From contig NQMI01000092.1 in assembly GCA_002270565.1 (NCBI GenBank), positions 124,001 to 188,000 on the forward strand: a DNA stretch of 64,000 bases, given 5' to 3'. Below the pieces are notes generated by a model that saw only the letters and a list, made by a program, of their open reading frames with translations, was not told where the DNA came from and did no database searches. Both the position numbers and the translations under genes were made by a program. Every line of letters starts with the position of its first letter. Positions within the stretch are counted from its first letter, which is position 1. Source of the stretch: Stenocarpella maydis (taxonomy: Eukaryota > Ascomycota > Sordariomycetes > Diaporthales > Diaporthaceae). Shown piece by piece: positions 1-10,946 of the stretch.

Positions 1-559
1 GCAACGGTAGCTATGCTCCTGATGCGCACTGTATCTTAGACATGCCGACTAGGAAGAATGCGCCTACTTAGTCTTGGCATCATGTTCGCGGACACTCACC
101 CGTCGTGCATGCTGAATAGAGATTCGTCACTGGCACCCGATTAGTTCAACTAGAAAGTGTGAGACACATGTCGGCTGCTCGCTGCTGTGCCCGCAATCGA
201 GCCCAATGTAGAGAGATAATGGAGGAAAATACATATGTGGTCCAAGCTGACGGCAAATTTTCGGCATTGCGCCATTGACCCGCACCCTTCCATCATTGCG
301 GATACTCGCCTCCAGCCCCATTGCTATGCCTCGGAAATAACAAAAGCTTAGTGTAATGCGGTATGATGCCGCCGCCTATCATACCCAGTCGAGACGATTG
401 CCGATATCCGGGCCAGACGACTCGCAAAGGCGGAGGCAGTCGGGCGGTTAGGAGTAGGAGTTTAAAAAAAAAAATATATGTGCGCGAGGTTCCAGCACCT
501 CAACTACACTACTCAGGCACCGTGATGATCAGATCCTGCTGCCCTGGCACTCACTCAAG
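1..559. other. No gene seen; upstream region of the sulfatase
   Basis: I see no convincing coding region here. Open frames on both strands are short and unlike any family I know. The last part, with an A-rich tract near 462-478, is presumably the promoter and 5' leader of the sulfatase gene starting at 560. Confidence 0.5.
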
Positions 560-2603
560 ATGTATCGGTCGTTGATCTCGCTTGGTGCTTTCACCGCATC
601 CCTCGTTCAGGCGGCGCAGCCTAACATTCTCTTCGTCCTGACCGATGACCAGGACATCGAGCTGGGATCGCTGGACTACCTGCCTAGGGTAACAAGTCGC
701 ATCCAGCAGGAGGGTAAGGAATAACTCAGCCGAGAAAGCAGCCCTTTAGCTAGAAACCATGAGTTTAATGCCGCAACTCAGGGTTTACATTCAACAACCA
801 CTATGCGACTGTTGCGCTGTGCTGGTCAGTGCCACTCCTGTCTTGCTCCAGCTCCCCGATCCTTATGCCTCGGGATGTCTTGGGATGTACATGTACATCT
901 ATCCCTCTAGCAGCAGGTGATTAACGTGTACCAGCCCCTCCCGTGTTGCCATGCTCCGTGGGCAGCAGGCCCACAACACCAACAACACCAATGTCCAGCT
1001 TCCGGGTGGGAGTTTCCAGAAGTTCCAGGCGTCGGGCGAGGACCAGGACAACCTGCCCCACTACCTGAAAAGGGCTGGCTACAGGACCGAATTTATCGGC
1101 AAGATCATGAACGGCTATGCCATCTACAACTGGGAGACGCCACCGGCCGGGTGGGATCGGTTTGATGGCATGCTCGACCCGTGGATGTATACCTACAACA
1201 CGCCCGTCTTCTCCATCGACGGGGCCACGCCGCGGTACTACAACGGCTCCTACCTGCAGGACGTCGTGCGCGCCAAGGCGGTCGACCGGGTGGACAAGCT
1301 CACGGCCAACGGGACCGGCGAGCCCTGGTTCCTGATGGTTGCCCCGACGGCGCCGCACCAGACCTTCAACGACACGGGCAAGTGGCCGCCGGTGCCGGCA
1401 GCCCGCCATGCGCACCTCTTTCAGAACGTCTCCGCCCCCCGCACGCCCAACTTCAACCCGGCCACCAACGACAAGCCGTCCTGGGTGGGCAAGCTCCCGC
1501 TGATGAACAGCACCGTCGTCGACCGGGTCGACGAGGTCGCGCGGGCTCGTGCCCAGACCCTACAGTCCGTGGACGAGATGGTCGACCACCTCATCGACGT
1601 GCTGGGGGAGAAGGGGCAGCTCGGCAACACCGTGGTCATCTACAGCGCCGACCATGGCTACCATCTGGGCCAGCACCGCGTGCCGTGCGGCAAGACCCTC
1701 CCCTACAAGGAGGACACACACGTGCCCTTTTTCCTGCGCGGCCCTGGGGTCCCCGCCGGCCTGTCCACGGACATCCCTTCGAACCACATCGACATTGCCC
1801 CGACGCTGCTCGATCTCGCGGGCGTCGATGAGCCCGAGTGGCCGAGCTGGCTGGACGGCCGCAGCCTTGTCCCGTACCTCGCCGCCGGCACCCCGAGCGG
1901 CACCTCGGACAGCAGAGCCCTGTCGCTCGTCGAGACTGTGAACGTCGAGTACTGGGGCAACGGCATCATCGAGGCATCAGGCCTGGGCTACGCCGCCAGC
2001 GTGGCCAACAACTCGTACAAGACGGTCCGGGTCATCTCCAAGGACTACAGCTACATGTATGCCGTGTGGTGCACCGGCGAGAGCGAGCTCTACGACACGG
2101 TTGCGGACCCGTACGAGCTTCACCCCGTCAGGGCCAACAGCTCCGATGGGGCGGCCCGCCTGACACACCGGCTCAACGGCCTGATGCTCCTGCTCAAGAC
2201 CTGCACCGGCGACTCGTGCCGCGCGCCGTGGTCCGTCCTGCACCCGGACGGGTCCGTCAGGTCCCTCTCCGAGGCCCTCGACCCGCGCCACGACCTGTAC
2301 TACTCGTCGCTGCCCAGCGTCCGCTTCGAGGTCTGCAGCGCCCAGTACAACCTGGCCAACGAGGCGCCCTTCTTCACCTCCAACTACTCCGCCTCGCTCG
2401 CCGGGCTGACCACCCCTCGTCAGGACCCGGAGGACTACGGCGCCGGCTCCACGCCGAGCCCCGGTGATTCCATTGGCTGGAACGGGACCATGTTCGGCGC
2501 CGTGTACGAGCCGCTGCATGTTGTGGAGGCCAGGGCACGCGATCTCACGGCCGAGGAGCTGGACTGGCAGACGGCCAAGGGCAGGTTCAGGTACATGTCT
2601 TGA
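560..2603 (+). CDS. Secreted arylsulfatase (sulfatase family), three exons
   Basis: Hydrolyses sulfate esters, probably outside the cell. Model: join(560..713, 782..824, 935..2603), 621 aa. The N-terminus (MYRSLISLGAFTASLVQA) reads as a signal peptide. Metal-binding Asp29/Asp30 lie in LTDDQD. The catalytic signature C65-C-P-S-R69, whose first Cys would become formylglycine, spans intron 2: Cys66 is split TG|C across 824/935. Downstream, YSADHGYHLGQHR (from about residue 302) supplies the second Asp/His metal ligands, and GKTLPYKE carries a conserved Lys. Both introns are short (68 and 110 bp) with GT..AG ends and matching phases. The sequence resembles fungal ARS-type and animal GlcNAc-6-sulfatase-type enzymes more than choline sulfatases; the substrate cannot be told. 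It lies tail-to-tail with the flavoprotein gene ending at 2849. In other fungi such enzymes are often induced by sulfur limitation; nothing here proves that. Confidence 0.9.
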
Positions 2604-2848
2604 GACCGGCTCATTGCGATATAACCCTAATGTAAGCCTCCGCGGGCCAAAACGTCACCAAATGTTGTGTCACTTCATCTTGTTCCCAACACTCCCAACG
2701 TAGTCTGTCGGGAGAAAGCACCAGCATCCGACCGTGGCCTTGAGGCTGCCCTTTGGAAAGTCCAGTCCCTCCAGAACCATCCGTCCAGGCCACGATATTC
2801 CGAGCTCTCTTCAGATAACACTGCAGTGGGGGCCCGGCCTGCCACTGC

Positions 2849-4465
2849 TCAGACGGCTGGGGCTGCTGGTCGAGCGCCACGTCCTGGGTTCAGCGCCAGC
2901 GACGCAGCTTCGATGCCGGCCCTCCTCCCAAATGTCGCCCCAGAGGTAAGCCCACTGCCTCCAGGATAGTTCTCATAGAACAGCCCTCCCAGCATCTCAC
3001 CGCAGCAGTAGACACCGCGTATGGCCCTGCCTGACGACTCTGATATGACTCCGGACGTCTTTGGGTCCACGGCAAGGCCGCCGAATGTGAAGGTGACACC
3101 ACAGCACACCTTGATGGCCATGAACGGCCCCTTGGTCAACGGCAGAGCCCAGTTGGACTTTGCAACCCGCAGGCATTTTCCTGATGACTGTGTCGACAGC
3201 CCGTCCTTGACCGCCGGGTCCCACCTCACGTCCGGGTGCTCCTCTCCGTGCTGAGACACTGCTTCATTGTACTCCCTGATGGTACCAACCAACCTCGACG
3301 CACTCTCCAGCCCCTCGTCCTTCTCCAGCTTCGAAGCAAGCTCCTCGACTGTCTCTCCAAAGGTCTTCCTGACGACCTCGTCGCGGTACTCCTCGCTCCT
3401 CAACCACGGGATGCCCTGGCTGTCCCATATTTGAAACGCCACGCCGCCTGGCTGGGCCAGTATCGCCCTCCCAAACTTTGCATAGGTATAGTTCCTGATA
3501 TCGCTACCCTCGTCGAAGAACCGTTCTCCCAACCGGTTCACCGTGATACCCAAGGGATAGCCGCTCTTTGTGAACTCGTTGGACGTCTCCCTGTCGCCCG
3601 TGTTCGCAGGGCTGTCGGCATCCCACGCGACACTGTGGCATCCGCTCCAGTGTCCGGCCTGCCTGGCTCCCAGGTCGCGCACCGAGATCTCAAGGACTTC
3701 ACCAGTGTTGTAGGGTGTGCCTCTAACATGCCCTAGGTCCCATCCGGGTCCAAGATATTGCGCCCTCATCCGCGGGTTCGCCTCGAAGCCACCGGCGGCC
3801 AGGATGACGGCCTCGGCACGCATCACGGACGCGAGCCCGTCCTTTCCGACAACCTCGATGGATTCAAAACCACCACTAGCAGGATCTTTTGTCATCTTCG
3901 TCAGGGCTGCTTCGTACATGACGCGTACGCCCATCTTCTCCGCCGCCCGCCGATGGTCCTCCATGAGCCCCTTCCCACCGTCCTCGGTCTTCAGGCACAG
4001 CCCGCCCCAGAACTTGTGCCTGTCTCCTATCTTATAGGCCTGCCGGTTGAAGCTCAGCTGGAACCGAACCCCGTGGCCTGCAAGCCACTTGACCGTCTCG
4101 TTGCTGTCCTCCACCAGCCTGCGGCCCAGCCCCCTGTCGTACCTCCCGCCCGTCACGCGGTGCATGTCCTTCAGGAAGTCGTCCGCGGTGTAAGGGTCCA
4201 GGTCGATCTTGTCCGCCGCCTCGGCGCCGACGTTGTTGACGAGGGGCAGGACGTCCGACAGACCGCCGTGCACGCAGCGCATCGCCCCGGCGGTGAAGTA
4301 GCTGTTGCCCCCGGCCCACGACTCTGGGCACTTGTCGATTATAAGCACCCGGGGCGTCTCTGAGCTGCTCCTGGAGAGGTGCTCCGCCGCGGAGATGGCG
4401 GCGCTGAAGCCGGCATTGCCTCCCCCAACCACCAGGACGTCCCAGTCAGAGTTTTGCTGTGCCAT
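2849..4465 (-). CDS. FAD-dependent fumarate reductase/tricarballylate dehydrogenase-like flavoprotein
   Basis: A single-exon gene of 538 aa on the minus strand. The start was chosen at 4465 (MAQQNSDWD), because the FAD-binding beta-alpha-beta begins at once with V-V-G14-G-G-N-A-G19; the open frame runs further upstream, but that part is not family-like. Later landmarks are GAMRCVHGG, HRVTGGRYDRGLG, ILAAGGFEANPRMR and a C-terminal GLFYENYPGGSGLT, all typical of the succinate dehydrogenase/fumarate reductase flavoprotein superfamily and closest to TcuA-type tricarballylate dehydrogenases. The usual reaction is oxidation or reduction next to a carboxylate, but 3-ketosteroid dehydrogenase-like enzymes share the fold, so the substrate is open. 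Lack of introns and bacterial-type likeness hint at ancient transfer. No targeting sequence is obvious. It is followed on the same strand by an FMO-like gene. Confidence 0.85.
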   Translation of the reverse strand: MAQQNSDWDVLVVGGGNAGFSAAISAAEHLSRSSSETPRVLIIDKCPESWAGGNSYFTAGAMRCVHGGLSDVLPLVNNVGAEAADKIDLDPYTADDFLKDMHRVTGGRYDRGLGRRLVEDSNETVKWLAGHGVRFQLSFNRQAYKIGDRHKFWGGLCLKTEDGGKGLMEDHRRAAEKMGVRVMYEAALTKMTKDPASGGFESIEVVGKDGLASVMRAEAVILAAGGFEANPRMRAQYLGPGWDLGHVRGTPYNTGEVLEISVRDLGARQAGHWSGCHSVAWDADSPANTGDRETSNEFTKSGYPLGITVNRLGERFFDEGSDIRNYTYAKFGRAILAQPGGVAFQIWDSQGIPWLRSEEYRDEVVRKTFGETVEELASKLEKDEGLESASRLVGTIREYNEAVSQHGEEHPDVRWDPAVKDGLSTQSSGKCLRVAKSNWALPLTKGPFMAIKVCCGVTFTFGGLAVDPKTSGVISESSGRAIRGVYCCGEMLGGLFYENYPGGSGLTSGATFGRRAGIEAASLALNPGRGARPAAPAV

Positions 4466-5367
4466 GTTGGGCTTGTGACAGCAACAGGTCACATGAATTC
4501 CGGGAAGCTTTGGAGGGTTCTGACAGCACGAATACAACCGGCAGTGTGCAACGTATCTGTAGGAAGTGCCGGTCCACACGCCCGCGCCGCTTGAAGGGGA
4601 GTGCCGCTCTAAAGCCGTTATAACAAGAGGCGGTGGTGCCATTCTCGTCCGGTGCCGCTCCGGTGCGGGGAACAAACTCCGGTCCGCCCGACCGGCGCTC
4701 GGCTGCAGTGTATTTCCAGCCAATTATAGTTGACGGCCTGTATCGATGGCCCGTAATTATTCTATTGTGTACATGGCGGCTGTGTGGAGCGGCAGAGGGA
4801 TTGGGCTGCTTGTTCGGGCCGGTGATTGTCCCTCGGAAACATGGAAACATACCGGCAGGGTTGGGTTGCCAAACCTGTCAAGTATGCCCCGGGCTGGCTT
4901 GACAGAGTGGTTTGTGCCGTCGGCGATGTGTTTGGTTCTCTTGCAAACCAGGGCTTACTTCCATACCTGGTGTTCGTCCCCAGCAGAGTGCCTGAGTGAG
5001 TGGCATCCGCCCACGCCACGAACCCGCCTATGAACGGAGCCGTGGTGTTTCGTGATACACCCCGACCAGCCAATGTGTTTTGGACTCACTGGTGAGGATT
5101 AAAGGCCTTTCACCCAGGTCGAGGTTTCTCCCTACTGTAAGAAACAGAGGTGGGAAACATTGCATGATGCTTCGGGATGCGTGATTCGGACGCCGAAGTT
5201 CGGCACCAACCACCACTGGCAAAGATGAAAGCAGACATCCGTGGTGGCTTAGCATTCCCAGTAGCGGGTCCGCCAAGAGTCAGGAGTGTATAGGTCAGTG
5301 CGTATTATCTTGAGTAGTGAATATTTTGAAAGGCCACGCGGAAGCTACTTTGCCTCAAGACCCGGTC
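4466..5367. other. Intergenic spacer, no gene seen
   Basis: About 900 bp between two minus-strand flavoenzyme genes. It should hold the promoter of the gene starting at 4465 and the terminator of the FMO-like gene ending at 5368. I see no coding frame worth calling and no repeat. Confidence 0.5.
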
Positions 5368-7567
5368 TTATCGCCGTCCGGCGCGCAGAGAGTCCCTTCT
5401 AGCAGCCCACTCGCCAACAGTGTCTCTATAGTCAGCTGGCCCGTAGGGTTCAGTAATCTCAGCGAACCACCCCCCTTTGCGGTAGGATTTGAGGCCCAGG
5501 TCGCCCAGCAGCAGATCAAAGTACGGCACCGCGTCGAAGACAAAGTCGGGGAACTGGCTGCCCCGGCCAGCTGGATAACGCCACCTCCCGAACCGGCTGT
5601 AGAGCAGCGTCTCGTATTTGAGCCTCTCCATGGCCTCGCCAGGCGCCTGGCTGCCCTCCTCGTGTACTGCGATATCTGCGTCGAAGAAGGCTGAGATCCA
5701 GAGCGCCTGCAGGTGAAGCGAGGTCGGAGTAGAGAAGTTGACCGTGAAGGCTGCGAACGCGATGTCCCTGGTCTTGAAGAACCTCGGGGTCGGCGGCACG
5801 ATAAACCGGTAGAGCGTGTAGGGCGTGAGCCTGCCTGTGTTGTCCGAAGGATCGACCTCGTCCTGGGCGCGAGCAGACAGCCCCTGGGCTTCGGCCAACA
5901 GGACAAACTTGTTGTCGCCCCTTGGCTGGTCACGCAGGCGTGGGAAGCGCCTCAGTATTTCCTCATCTGCCTTGCGGACTAGATGCGGCCTCCAGATAGG
6001 TTCCTCACCCGATGGGAGGTGCGGCAGCCCAAGCTCTCTCTCGATACCCTCGGGGAGGAACTTCAGAAGTGGGACGTGCTTCCAGCCGGTCGCACACAGG
6101 AGCAGTTCCGTCTCGAATGATGTCCCGTCCGAAAGGTGCACGGTTGACGGGGAAAGCCGAACCACGTCTGCTATATGGACTTTGACAATACCGTTGGTGA
6201 TGTGGTCAAAGAAATTCGTATCGTAGTTCAGGATCGAGAAGGACGTGCCGCTGAAAAACGGATCGGTCCATGGCTTCAGCTTTTTGGTCTCTGGGTGCTT
6301 GTCGTATCCATTCAATGTGACAATGTCGTTACCCAGCAACCACCAAAATGCCCGCGTGATAGCCCTACCAATGCCCGTTTCGTGCCAAAATCGTCTGACG
6401 CCGGTGTAACCGTCCGCGGACCCCCATATGCACGGGCTGAACCAGGTCAATAGCCGCGTATTCACGAGCTTCTCGAGCCACTTCTTGAAAGGGGTCACGT
6501 GTGGTGGTGTTTGCCAGATCGGACCGTGGCCGCTTTCTAGGGACGTATTCAGTAGCTTCGCAGAGGTTGCTGGCAACTAAGTAATGATATTCTGACTTAC
6601 CACGTATCACCCAGTTGACTTGCACCCCCTTTGTGGCGTAGGCGTAGACAGCATCCCATGCTGATTTTGTCCCCCCAAGGACCGTCACAGACTTCGCTTT
6701 CTCCAGCGTGTCTGCGTACTCCGGAAGATGTTTCGAGTGGAATATTGGTAGAGCGAATTGATCCTCACCCTCGAACCTTGGTAGAAACTCCTGTGATGAG
6801 AGCCCTGTGGCAATCACAACTTTTGCTGCTGCGAATTTGACAATGCCTTCACCGGTCTTGGCCGTTACAATCCACCCCCCTCTGCCCTGATGCTCTGCAC
6901 TGACAACTGTGTGCTTGAGACGGATCTTGTCCGCTATCTGGAACTTGTCCGCGTAGCGACACAGATATTCATGGAGGATCGGTCCAGGGATGTGTTGTCC
7001 TCTTTCTATCCCGAACTCTTCGGGGACCAGGGGAAAGTCCGGGTACTCGAAAGTGCCAACCAGGTTATTGGTTTTCAAACCAGGGTATAGCCTCTCCTTG
7101 GCCCACTACACACGCAAAGTCAGTCTCTGAAGGGCAAAGAACCAAGGCCGGATGCGGAAATTCATTCGGCGACGGAACGCCCATCCTGTGCCGGTTAAGG
7201 GCCGCCGACTATATGTGCAAACAGTGCTACCCAGCGTTAAACCGCGCAATACCTCGGGAGGTGGTCGATGAGCCGCAGGCCAGTGACATGATGAAAATAT
7301 CCTTACGGTACCTCCGAGGCTACTATTCTGGTCCAAAAGCAGTACAGAATGACCGGGATGCAAAAACTGGTACGTCTTTGCGTTGACTAACCCTGCCCAG
7401 CCTGTATGATGTATGATACCATACTTAGTTAAGCAGAAAAGACTGGAATCAGTGTGACTTTGGGTGGTTTTTTCTTTTTTCTTTTTTTTTTTAAAAAAAG
7501 AATTCTTGCCGAGTAACATACCTGCACCAATGATCACAAGGTCAACCGTATGCTCTTCGGGGGCCAT
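5368..7567 (-). CDS. FMO-like flavin-containing monooxygenase, four exons
   Basis: Model: complement(join(5368..6536, 6601..7105, 7307..7401, 7522..7567)), 604 aa. Exon 1 starts MAPEEHTVDLVIIGAG, and the split glycine codon joins WAGLVNAKTY, restoring the FAD motif G14-A-G-W-A-G19. Intron 1 (120 bp) holds a long T/A-rich tract. Joining exon 3 to exon 4 at 6601/6536 gives VIRESGHGPIW, a run I recognise from fungal FAD monooxygenases and better than the nearer AG sites. The second dinucleotide site reads VTVLGGTKSAWDAV, a relaxed GxGxSA variant. Such enzymes use NADPH and O2 to oxygenate N, S or ketone substrates; the actual substrate is unknown. The ATG lies 235 bp from the stop of the next minus-strand gene, a transporter, so the two may act together. 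Confidence 0.88.
7402..7521 (-). other. Intron 1 of the FMO-like gene with T/A homopolymers
   Basis: The 120-bp intron (donor GTATGT, acceptor ACAG) contains a T-rich run followed by seven As at roughly 7470-7500 on the plus strand. It separates the first 15 codons from the rest of the Rossmann motif. Confidence 0.75.
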
Positions 7568-7802
7568 CTTCTTTCTATTGGTTTTATACTTGAACACCTG
7601 TGTCTCGGTGTCACAGAAAAGAGGCTGTCCAACGGAAGAAAGTGTGATAAACAGTTGGTGTACTACAGCGGTCGAGCTGAATACGCGGATGGAATGCCGC
7701 CGATTATTATATGAAATGCAAGTGTGCAGGATTTAGCTGTGCAGTGCTACCATTCCTGGACCAATGGCGCTTTAGCTGCTTACTGCGTGCAGCTGCAAGT
7801 GC

Positions 7803-9634
7803 TTACAGCACGTATTTGAACAGAGGATTTTTGTCCCCCATAGCCAGCAATCTCACCTCATCATGAGGCGTGGAAGCGTGCGAGATCGCCTTGGCTTTCC
7901 TTGCATTAGAAAACATGTAACTCCACTCCAAAAGCAAGGCCATAAGCATCCCATATGCCCCCAGAGACAAGCCGATCCCGAACCCAGCCTCGTAACCTGG
8001 GGCCTGGCTCTCCAGGTACATGAAGCTCCCAAGTATGCCGCCTACGTTTCCAATGGCGTTCATCATTGCAACACCGACCGCACGCCGGCCGGCGGGCGCG
8101 ATGTTGTTTGCGTTCCATGCTTGTGCGGCCGGCTGGAGGGGATATGTGCCAATGATGAGGATGACTAGGGCGGGCCAGGCAGCGCCAACGTTGGCCGAGA
8201 TAGCCCCACGTAGGGTGAGCATTACGGAGCAACCGACCAGGATGAAAGCGGATGGGATCGCCACAAAAGGCATCCTCCAATTGAACCGATCCGACAGCTG
8301 GCCGCAGACGAGAGCAGAAAGAGCGCCCGCGAAGTATGGTGGCGTGGATAGGAACTGAGCTTTCGCTGTGCTATAGCCCATAGCCTTCGTAATCGTTGGC
8401 AGCGTAACTTTGATTCCTGAACGTGAAGGTTACTTAGTAGTCCCAAGCGGGACAGGCATCCACTGCAAGGCGGCCATGATGTGACCCGGGGATGTTACTT
8501 ACCGTAACCCAATGAGGTGTTGATCATTATGAAAGACGCTTGCGCATAAATCCTCCAGTTCTTGAGAACATTCTTCATCTCGGTCCAGGTTGTGGCTCCA
8601 TGCTCTTGCAGTTCCTGTGACTTGCCTCCCTGTTTAATGAAGGTTTGAAGCTCAAGAAATCGTATCTCCTCATGATCGAGCCATCGCCCAGATAAAGCCG
8701 GCGAGTTGATCAAGAGATAGAAGCAAGCTATGCCGAGCCCGACAGTGAGAGCTCCCTCGATCAGGAAAATGTACCGCCAGCCATGGAGACCGCCGTGGCC
8801 ATCGAGTCGTGCAATGGCACCAGCCAGCAGACCAGAAAATGCCCCTGACAACGCAGACGCACAATAGAAATAGGAGACACGGCTTGCCAGGTCCTTTGGC
8901 ATATACCACCGGCTGCAGATATATACTGCGCCGGGAAAGAAGCCAGACCTAGCACGGAGGAGTTGCTTAGTTAGTCCCGTCCAGATCATAATCGAGTGTC
9001 ATGTGACTCTGTGCAAGGCAGAGATAGGAGTATGTAATGTCCTCACTCGAGCATTCCCAACAGAATCCGAACTATAGCCAATTCACAGAAGTTCTGCACC
9101 AGGCCGGTGCAGGTCACCACGGTCCCCCACAGAACGACTAGGGTCCCAAGGTAGCGGGATGGTCGGCGGAACCTCTTGAGGAGAATGTTGCTTGGCACCG
9201 AAAACAGCATATAGGGGGGGAAGAAGAGTGCTAGTATTATATTGTACTGGTGACTCGTGAGCCCTAGGTCGGCGATTAGGCCCTCAATCTTGGCGTTGCC
9301 AATGTTGGCGCGGTCGATGTGGGCGATCAGGTACAAGATGATCAATATAGGAACAAGGCGGATGTCAATCTTGACGAGGCAACCGCAGTTAGTATCGAGC
9401 AGAGCCACGTCTTTGCGGGGCGGTGTCACTCACCTTGCGGACGAGTCGTTTCCGCCTATCGGCGGAGAACCCGCTGTAGAAGTCGACATCTTCTGAGGAT
9501 ATGCCCAGCACTCGGAAACCATCGATCTCGACGACTGACTCTGCGCTTGCGCTCTCATCGGTCGGGCGCCTCGAGACGAGGGACTCCGGCTCGTTCTTGT
9601 CGTCGCTGAGACCAGGTGAGTGATTGACAGACAA
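7803..9634 (-). CDS. MFS transporter, Dal5/TNA1-type anion:cation symporter family
   Basis: Model: complement(join(7803..8416, 8503..8948, 9047..9369, 9434..~9634)). The 5' end is unresolved: the N-terminal frame has no ATG near it, so the true start probably sits in an unseen upstream exon. Landmarks are IDIRLVPILIILYLIAHIDR (TM1 with the family's D-R), NIGNAKIEGL, LLGMLESGFFPGAVY after intron 2, RWYMPKDLASRVSYFYCA and a C-terminal half with six further membrane spans. These are hallmarks of the allantoate permease/nicotinate-type branch, which imports small organic anions. Introns are 64, 98 and 86 bp, all phase-consistent. It sits next to the FMO-like and TcuA-like genes on the same strand, which suggests uptake of a substrate for them. 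The cargo is not predictable. Confidence 0.85.
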
Positions 9635-9699
9635 TGCATTTGAGATATCGCACGCAAGGCGGCGATAAACCCAACGGAACTTTACAAGGAGTCACCTGA

Positions 9700-10946
9700 A
9701 ATATCAATATGATACCTGTATATGTCAGACGCTCGATTCGCGATGTCAGAAATCCAAAAATTTCAAAAGTTATCGCGCGAGCAGCAGTGCTGATCATATA
9801 TTTGCCAGTTGTTCCCTGTGCGCCATCGGCACTATCCTGGTCCAGATCAAAAGCTACCCTAGGCATCGATGTAGTGTAACTCACGATCCAGCAACTGTCG
9901 GTTGGGGAACATATCCCTGGCGGCCATAGTGTTGCTGGCTGTTTGCCACAAGAGAACAGCAAAACTGAGTCAGGGTCCGTCAAAACGCATTCTTCAAGTG
10001 CTCGACAATTTGCCGCCATCACGGAGCTTGGCTGTAGTCTCCCGAGCTAACATCATAGGTACGCCAGCCTTGCTGAAGAGGGGAAATGTTATCTTGGGAA
10101 TAGAGGCCAGGACCCGGGACAACGAATCATGAAGGCTCCTGTGGTTTTGTTGGGACGGAGTGGGCTGATCACATGCACACTGCAGAGGCTCCGGGAGCGG
10201 TGCGATCTGGGCTGGGGTTAACGACGAGGACATGTGCGGGAGCTGCCTGGCTGTAACACCCTTGTTGAGGACGTGCTGGAGCTCTGTAGCTTGGACAGTG
10301 TGATTCGCAGCAGTAAGTGGTATTTCAGGCCGTCCCACAGGCGATGGACAGCATTGCCGTAAGTCAACATCTGGTGAAGCAGCTCTGAGGTCTCGGGAGA
10401 ACGTGCGGGATCATGCAGGCCGGCATGAAAAGAAATGCACTGCCTAACCCTACCATTCATCATACACCCTCGTGACAGCCGGTGGGAGGAGGGGGAAAAG
10501 GGTTCATGACAGCATAATGGGGCCTTGAGATAAGCGATGTCGGGGGCGCTGTCGTGCTGTTCAGAAAGATGGATTGATGGTACACAGGATTGAGAATCGC
10601 TCCGTAATGGGCTGGACTGTACGTATTTCTGTGTATATGCGCACAGATGAGGTGGTTCCTGCCTGTGGAAACTGTCATTCGCCGTCGAACATAGACTCGT
10701 CTCTCGACACGATGGAACCTCGGGCGTGCCAGAGGTTTGGGTCCCCTCGCGACATGACGGAGTTGACCAGTGCAGGGCGGCTGTCGCAACTAGTGGACGA
10801 GTGTAGACTCGTGGACGGCTGGAACTGGGTGTCCCCCGAACAATCCTGCGAGCACATGGGGCCATCGGGGGCACAAACTGCCAAGGAAGCAGCCAGGCAT
10901 CATCACAAGTATGCCTCCTAGATGGCGCAGCGTGGCGTGGATCACG
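9700..10946. other. Intergenic, no gene seen
   Basis: About 1.2 kb. Several open frames overlap on both strands but none has family-like sequence, a signal peptide or consistent codon use. The left end may hide the missing first exon and promoter of the minus-strand transporter. Confidence 0.45.

Noticed and set aside
921..2519. Long minus-strand open frames inside the sulfatase gene
   Set aside because: They mirror the GC-rich coding strand, have arginine/glycine-rich translations without any domain, and the plus strand carries full sulfatase motifs.
2604..2848. Small open frames between sulfatase and flavoprotein genes
   Set aside because: The 245-bp convergent spacer most likely holds only two terminators; frames there are shadows of the neighbours.
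9555..10022. Minus-strand open frame upstream of the first MFS gene as its first exon
   Set aside because: A candidate splice from MISTAARAITFEIF-type sequence to the MFS frame is out of phase, so I left the start unresolved.
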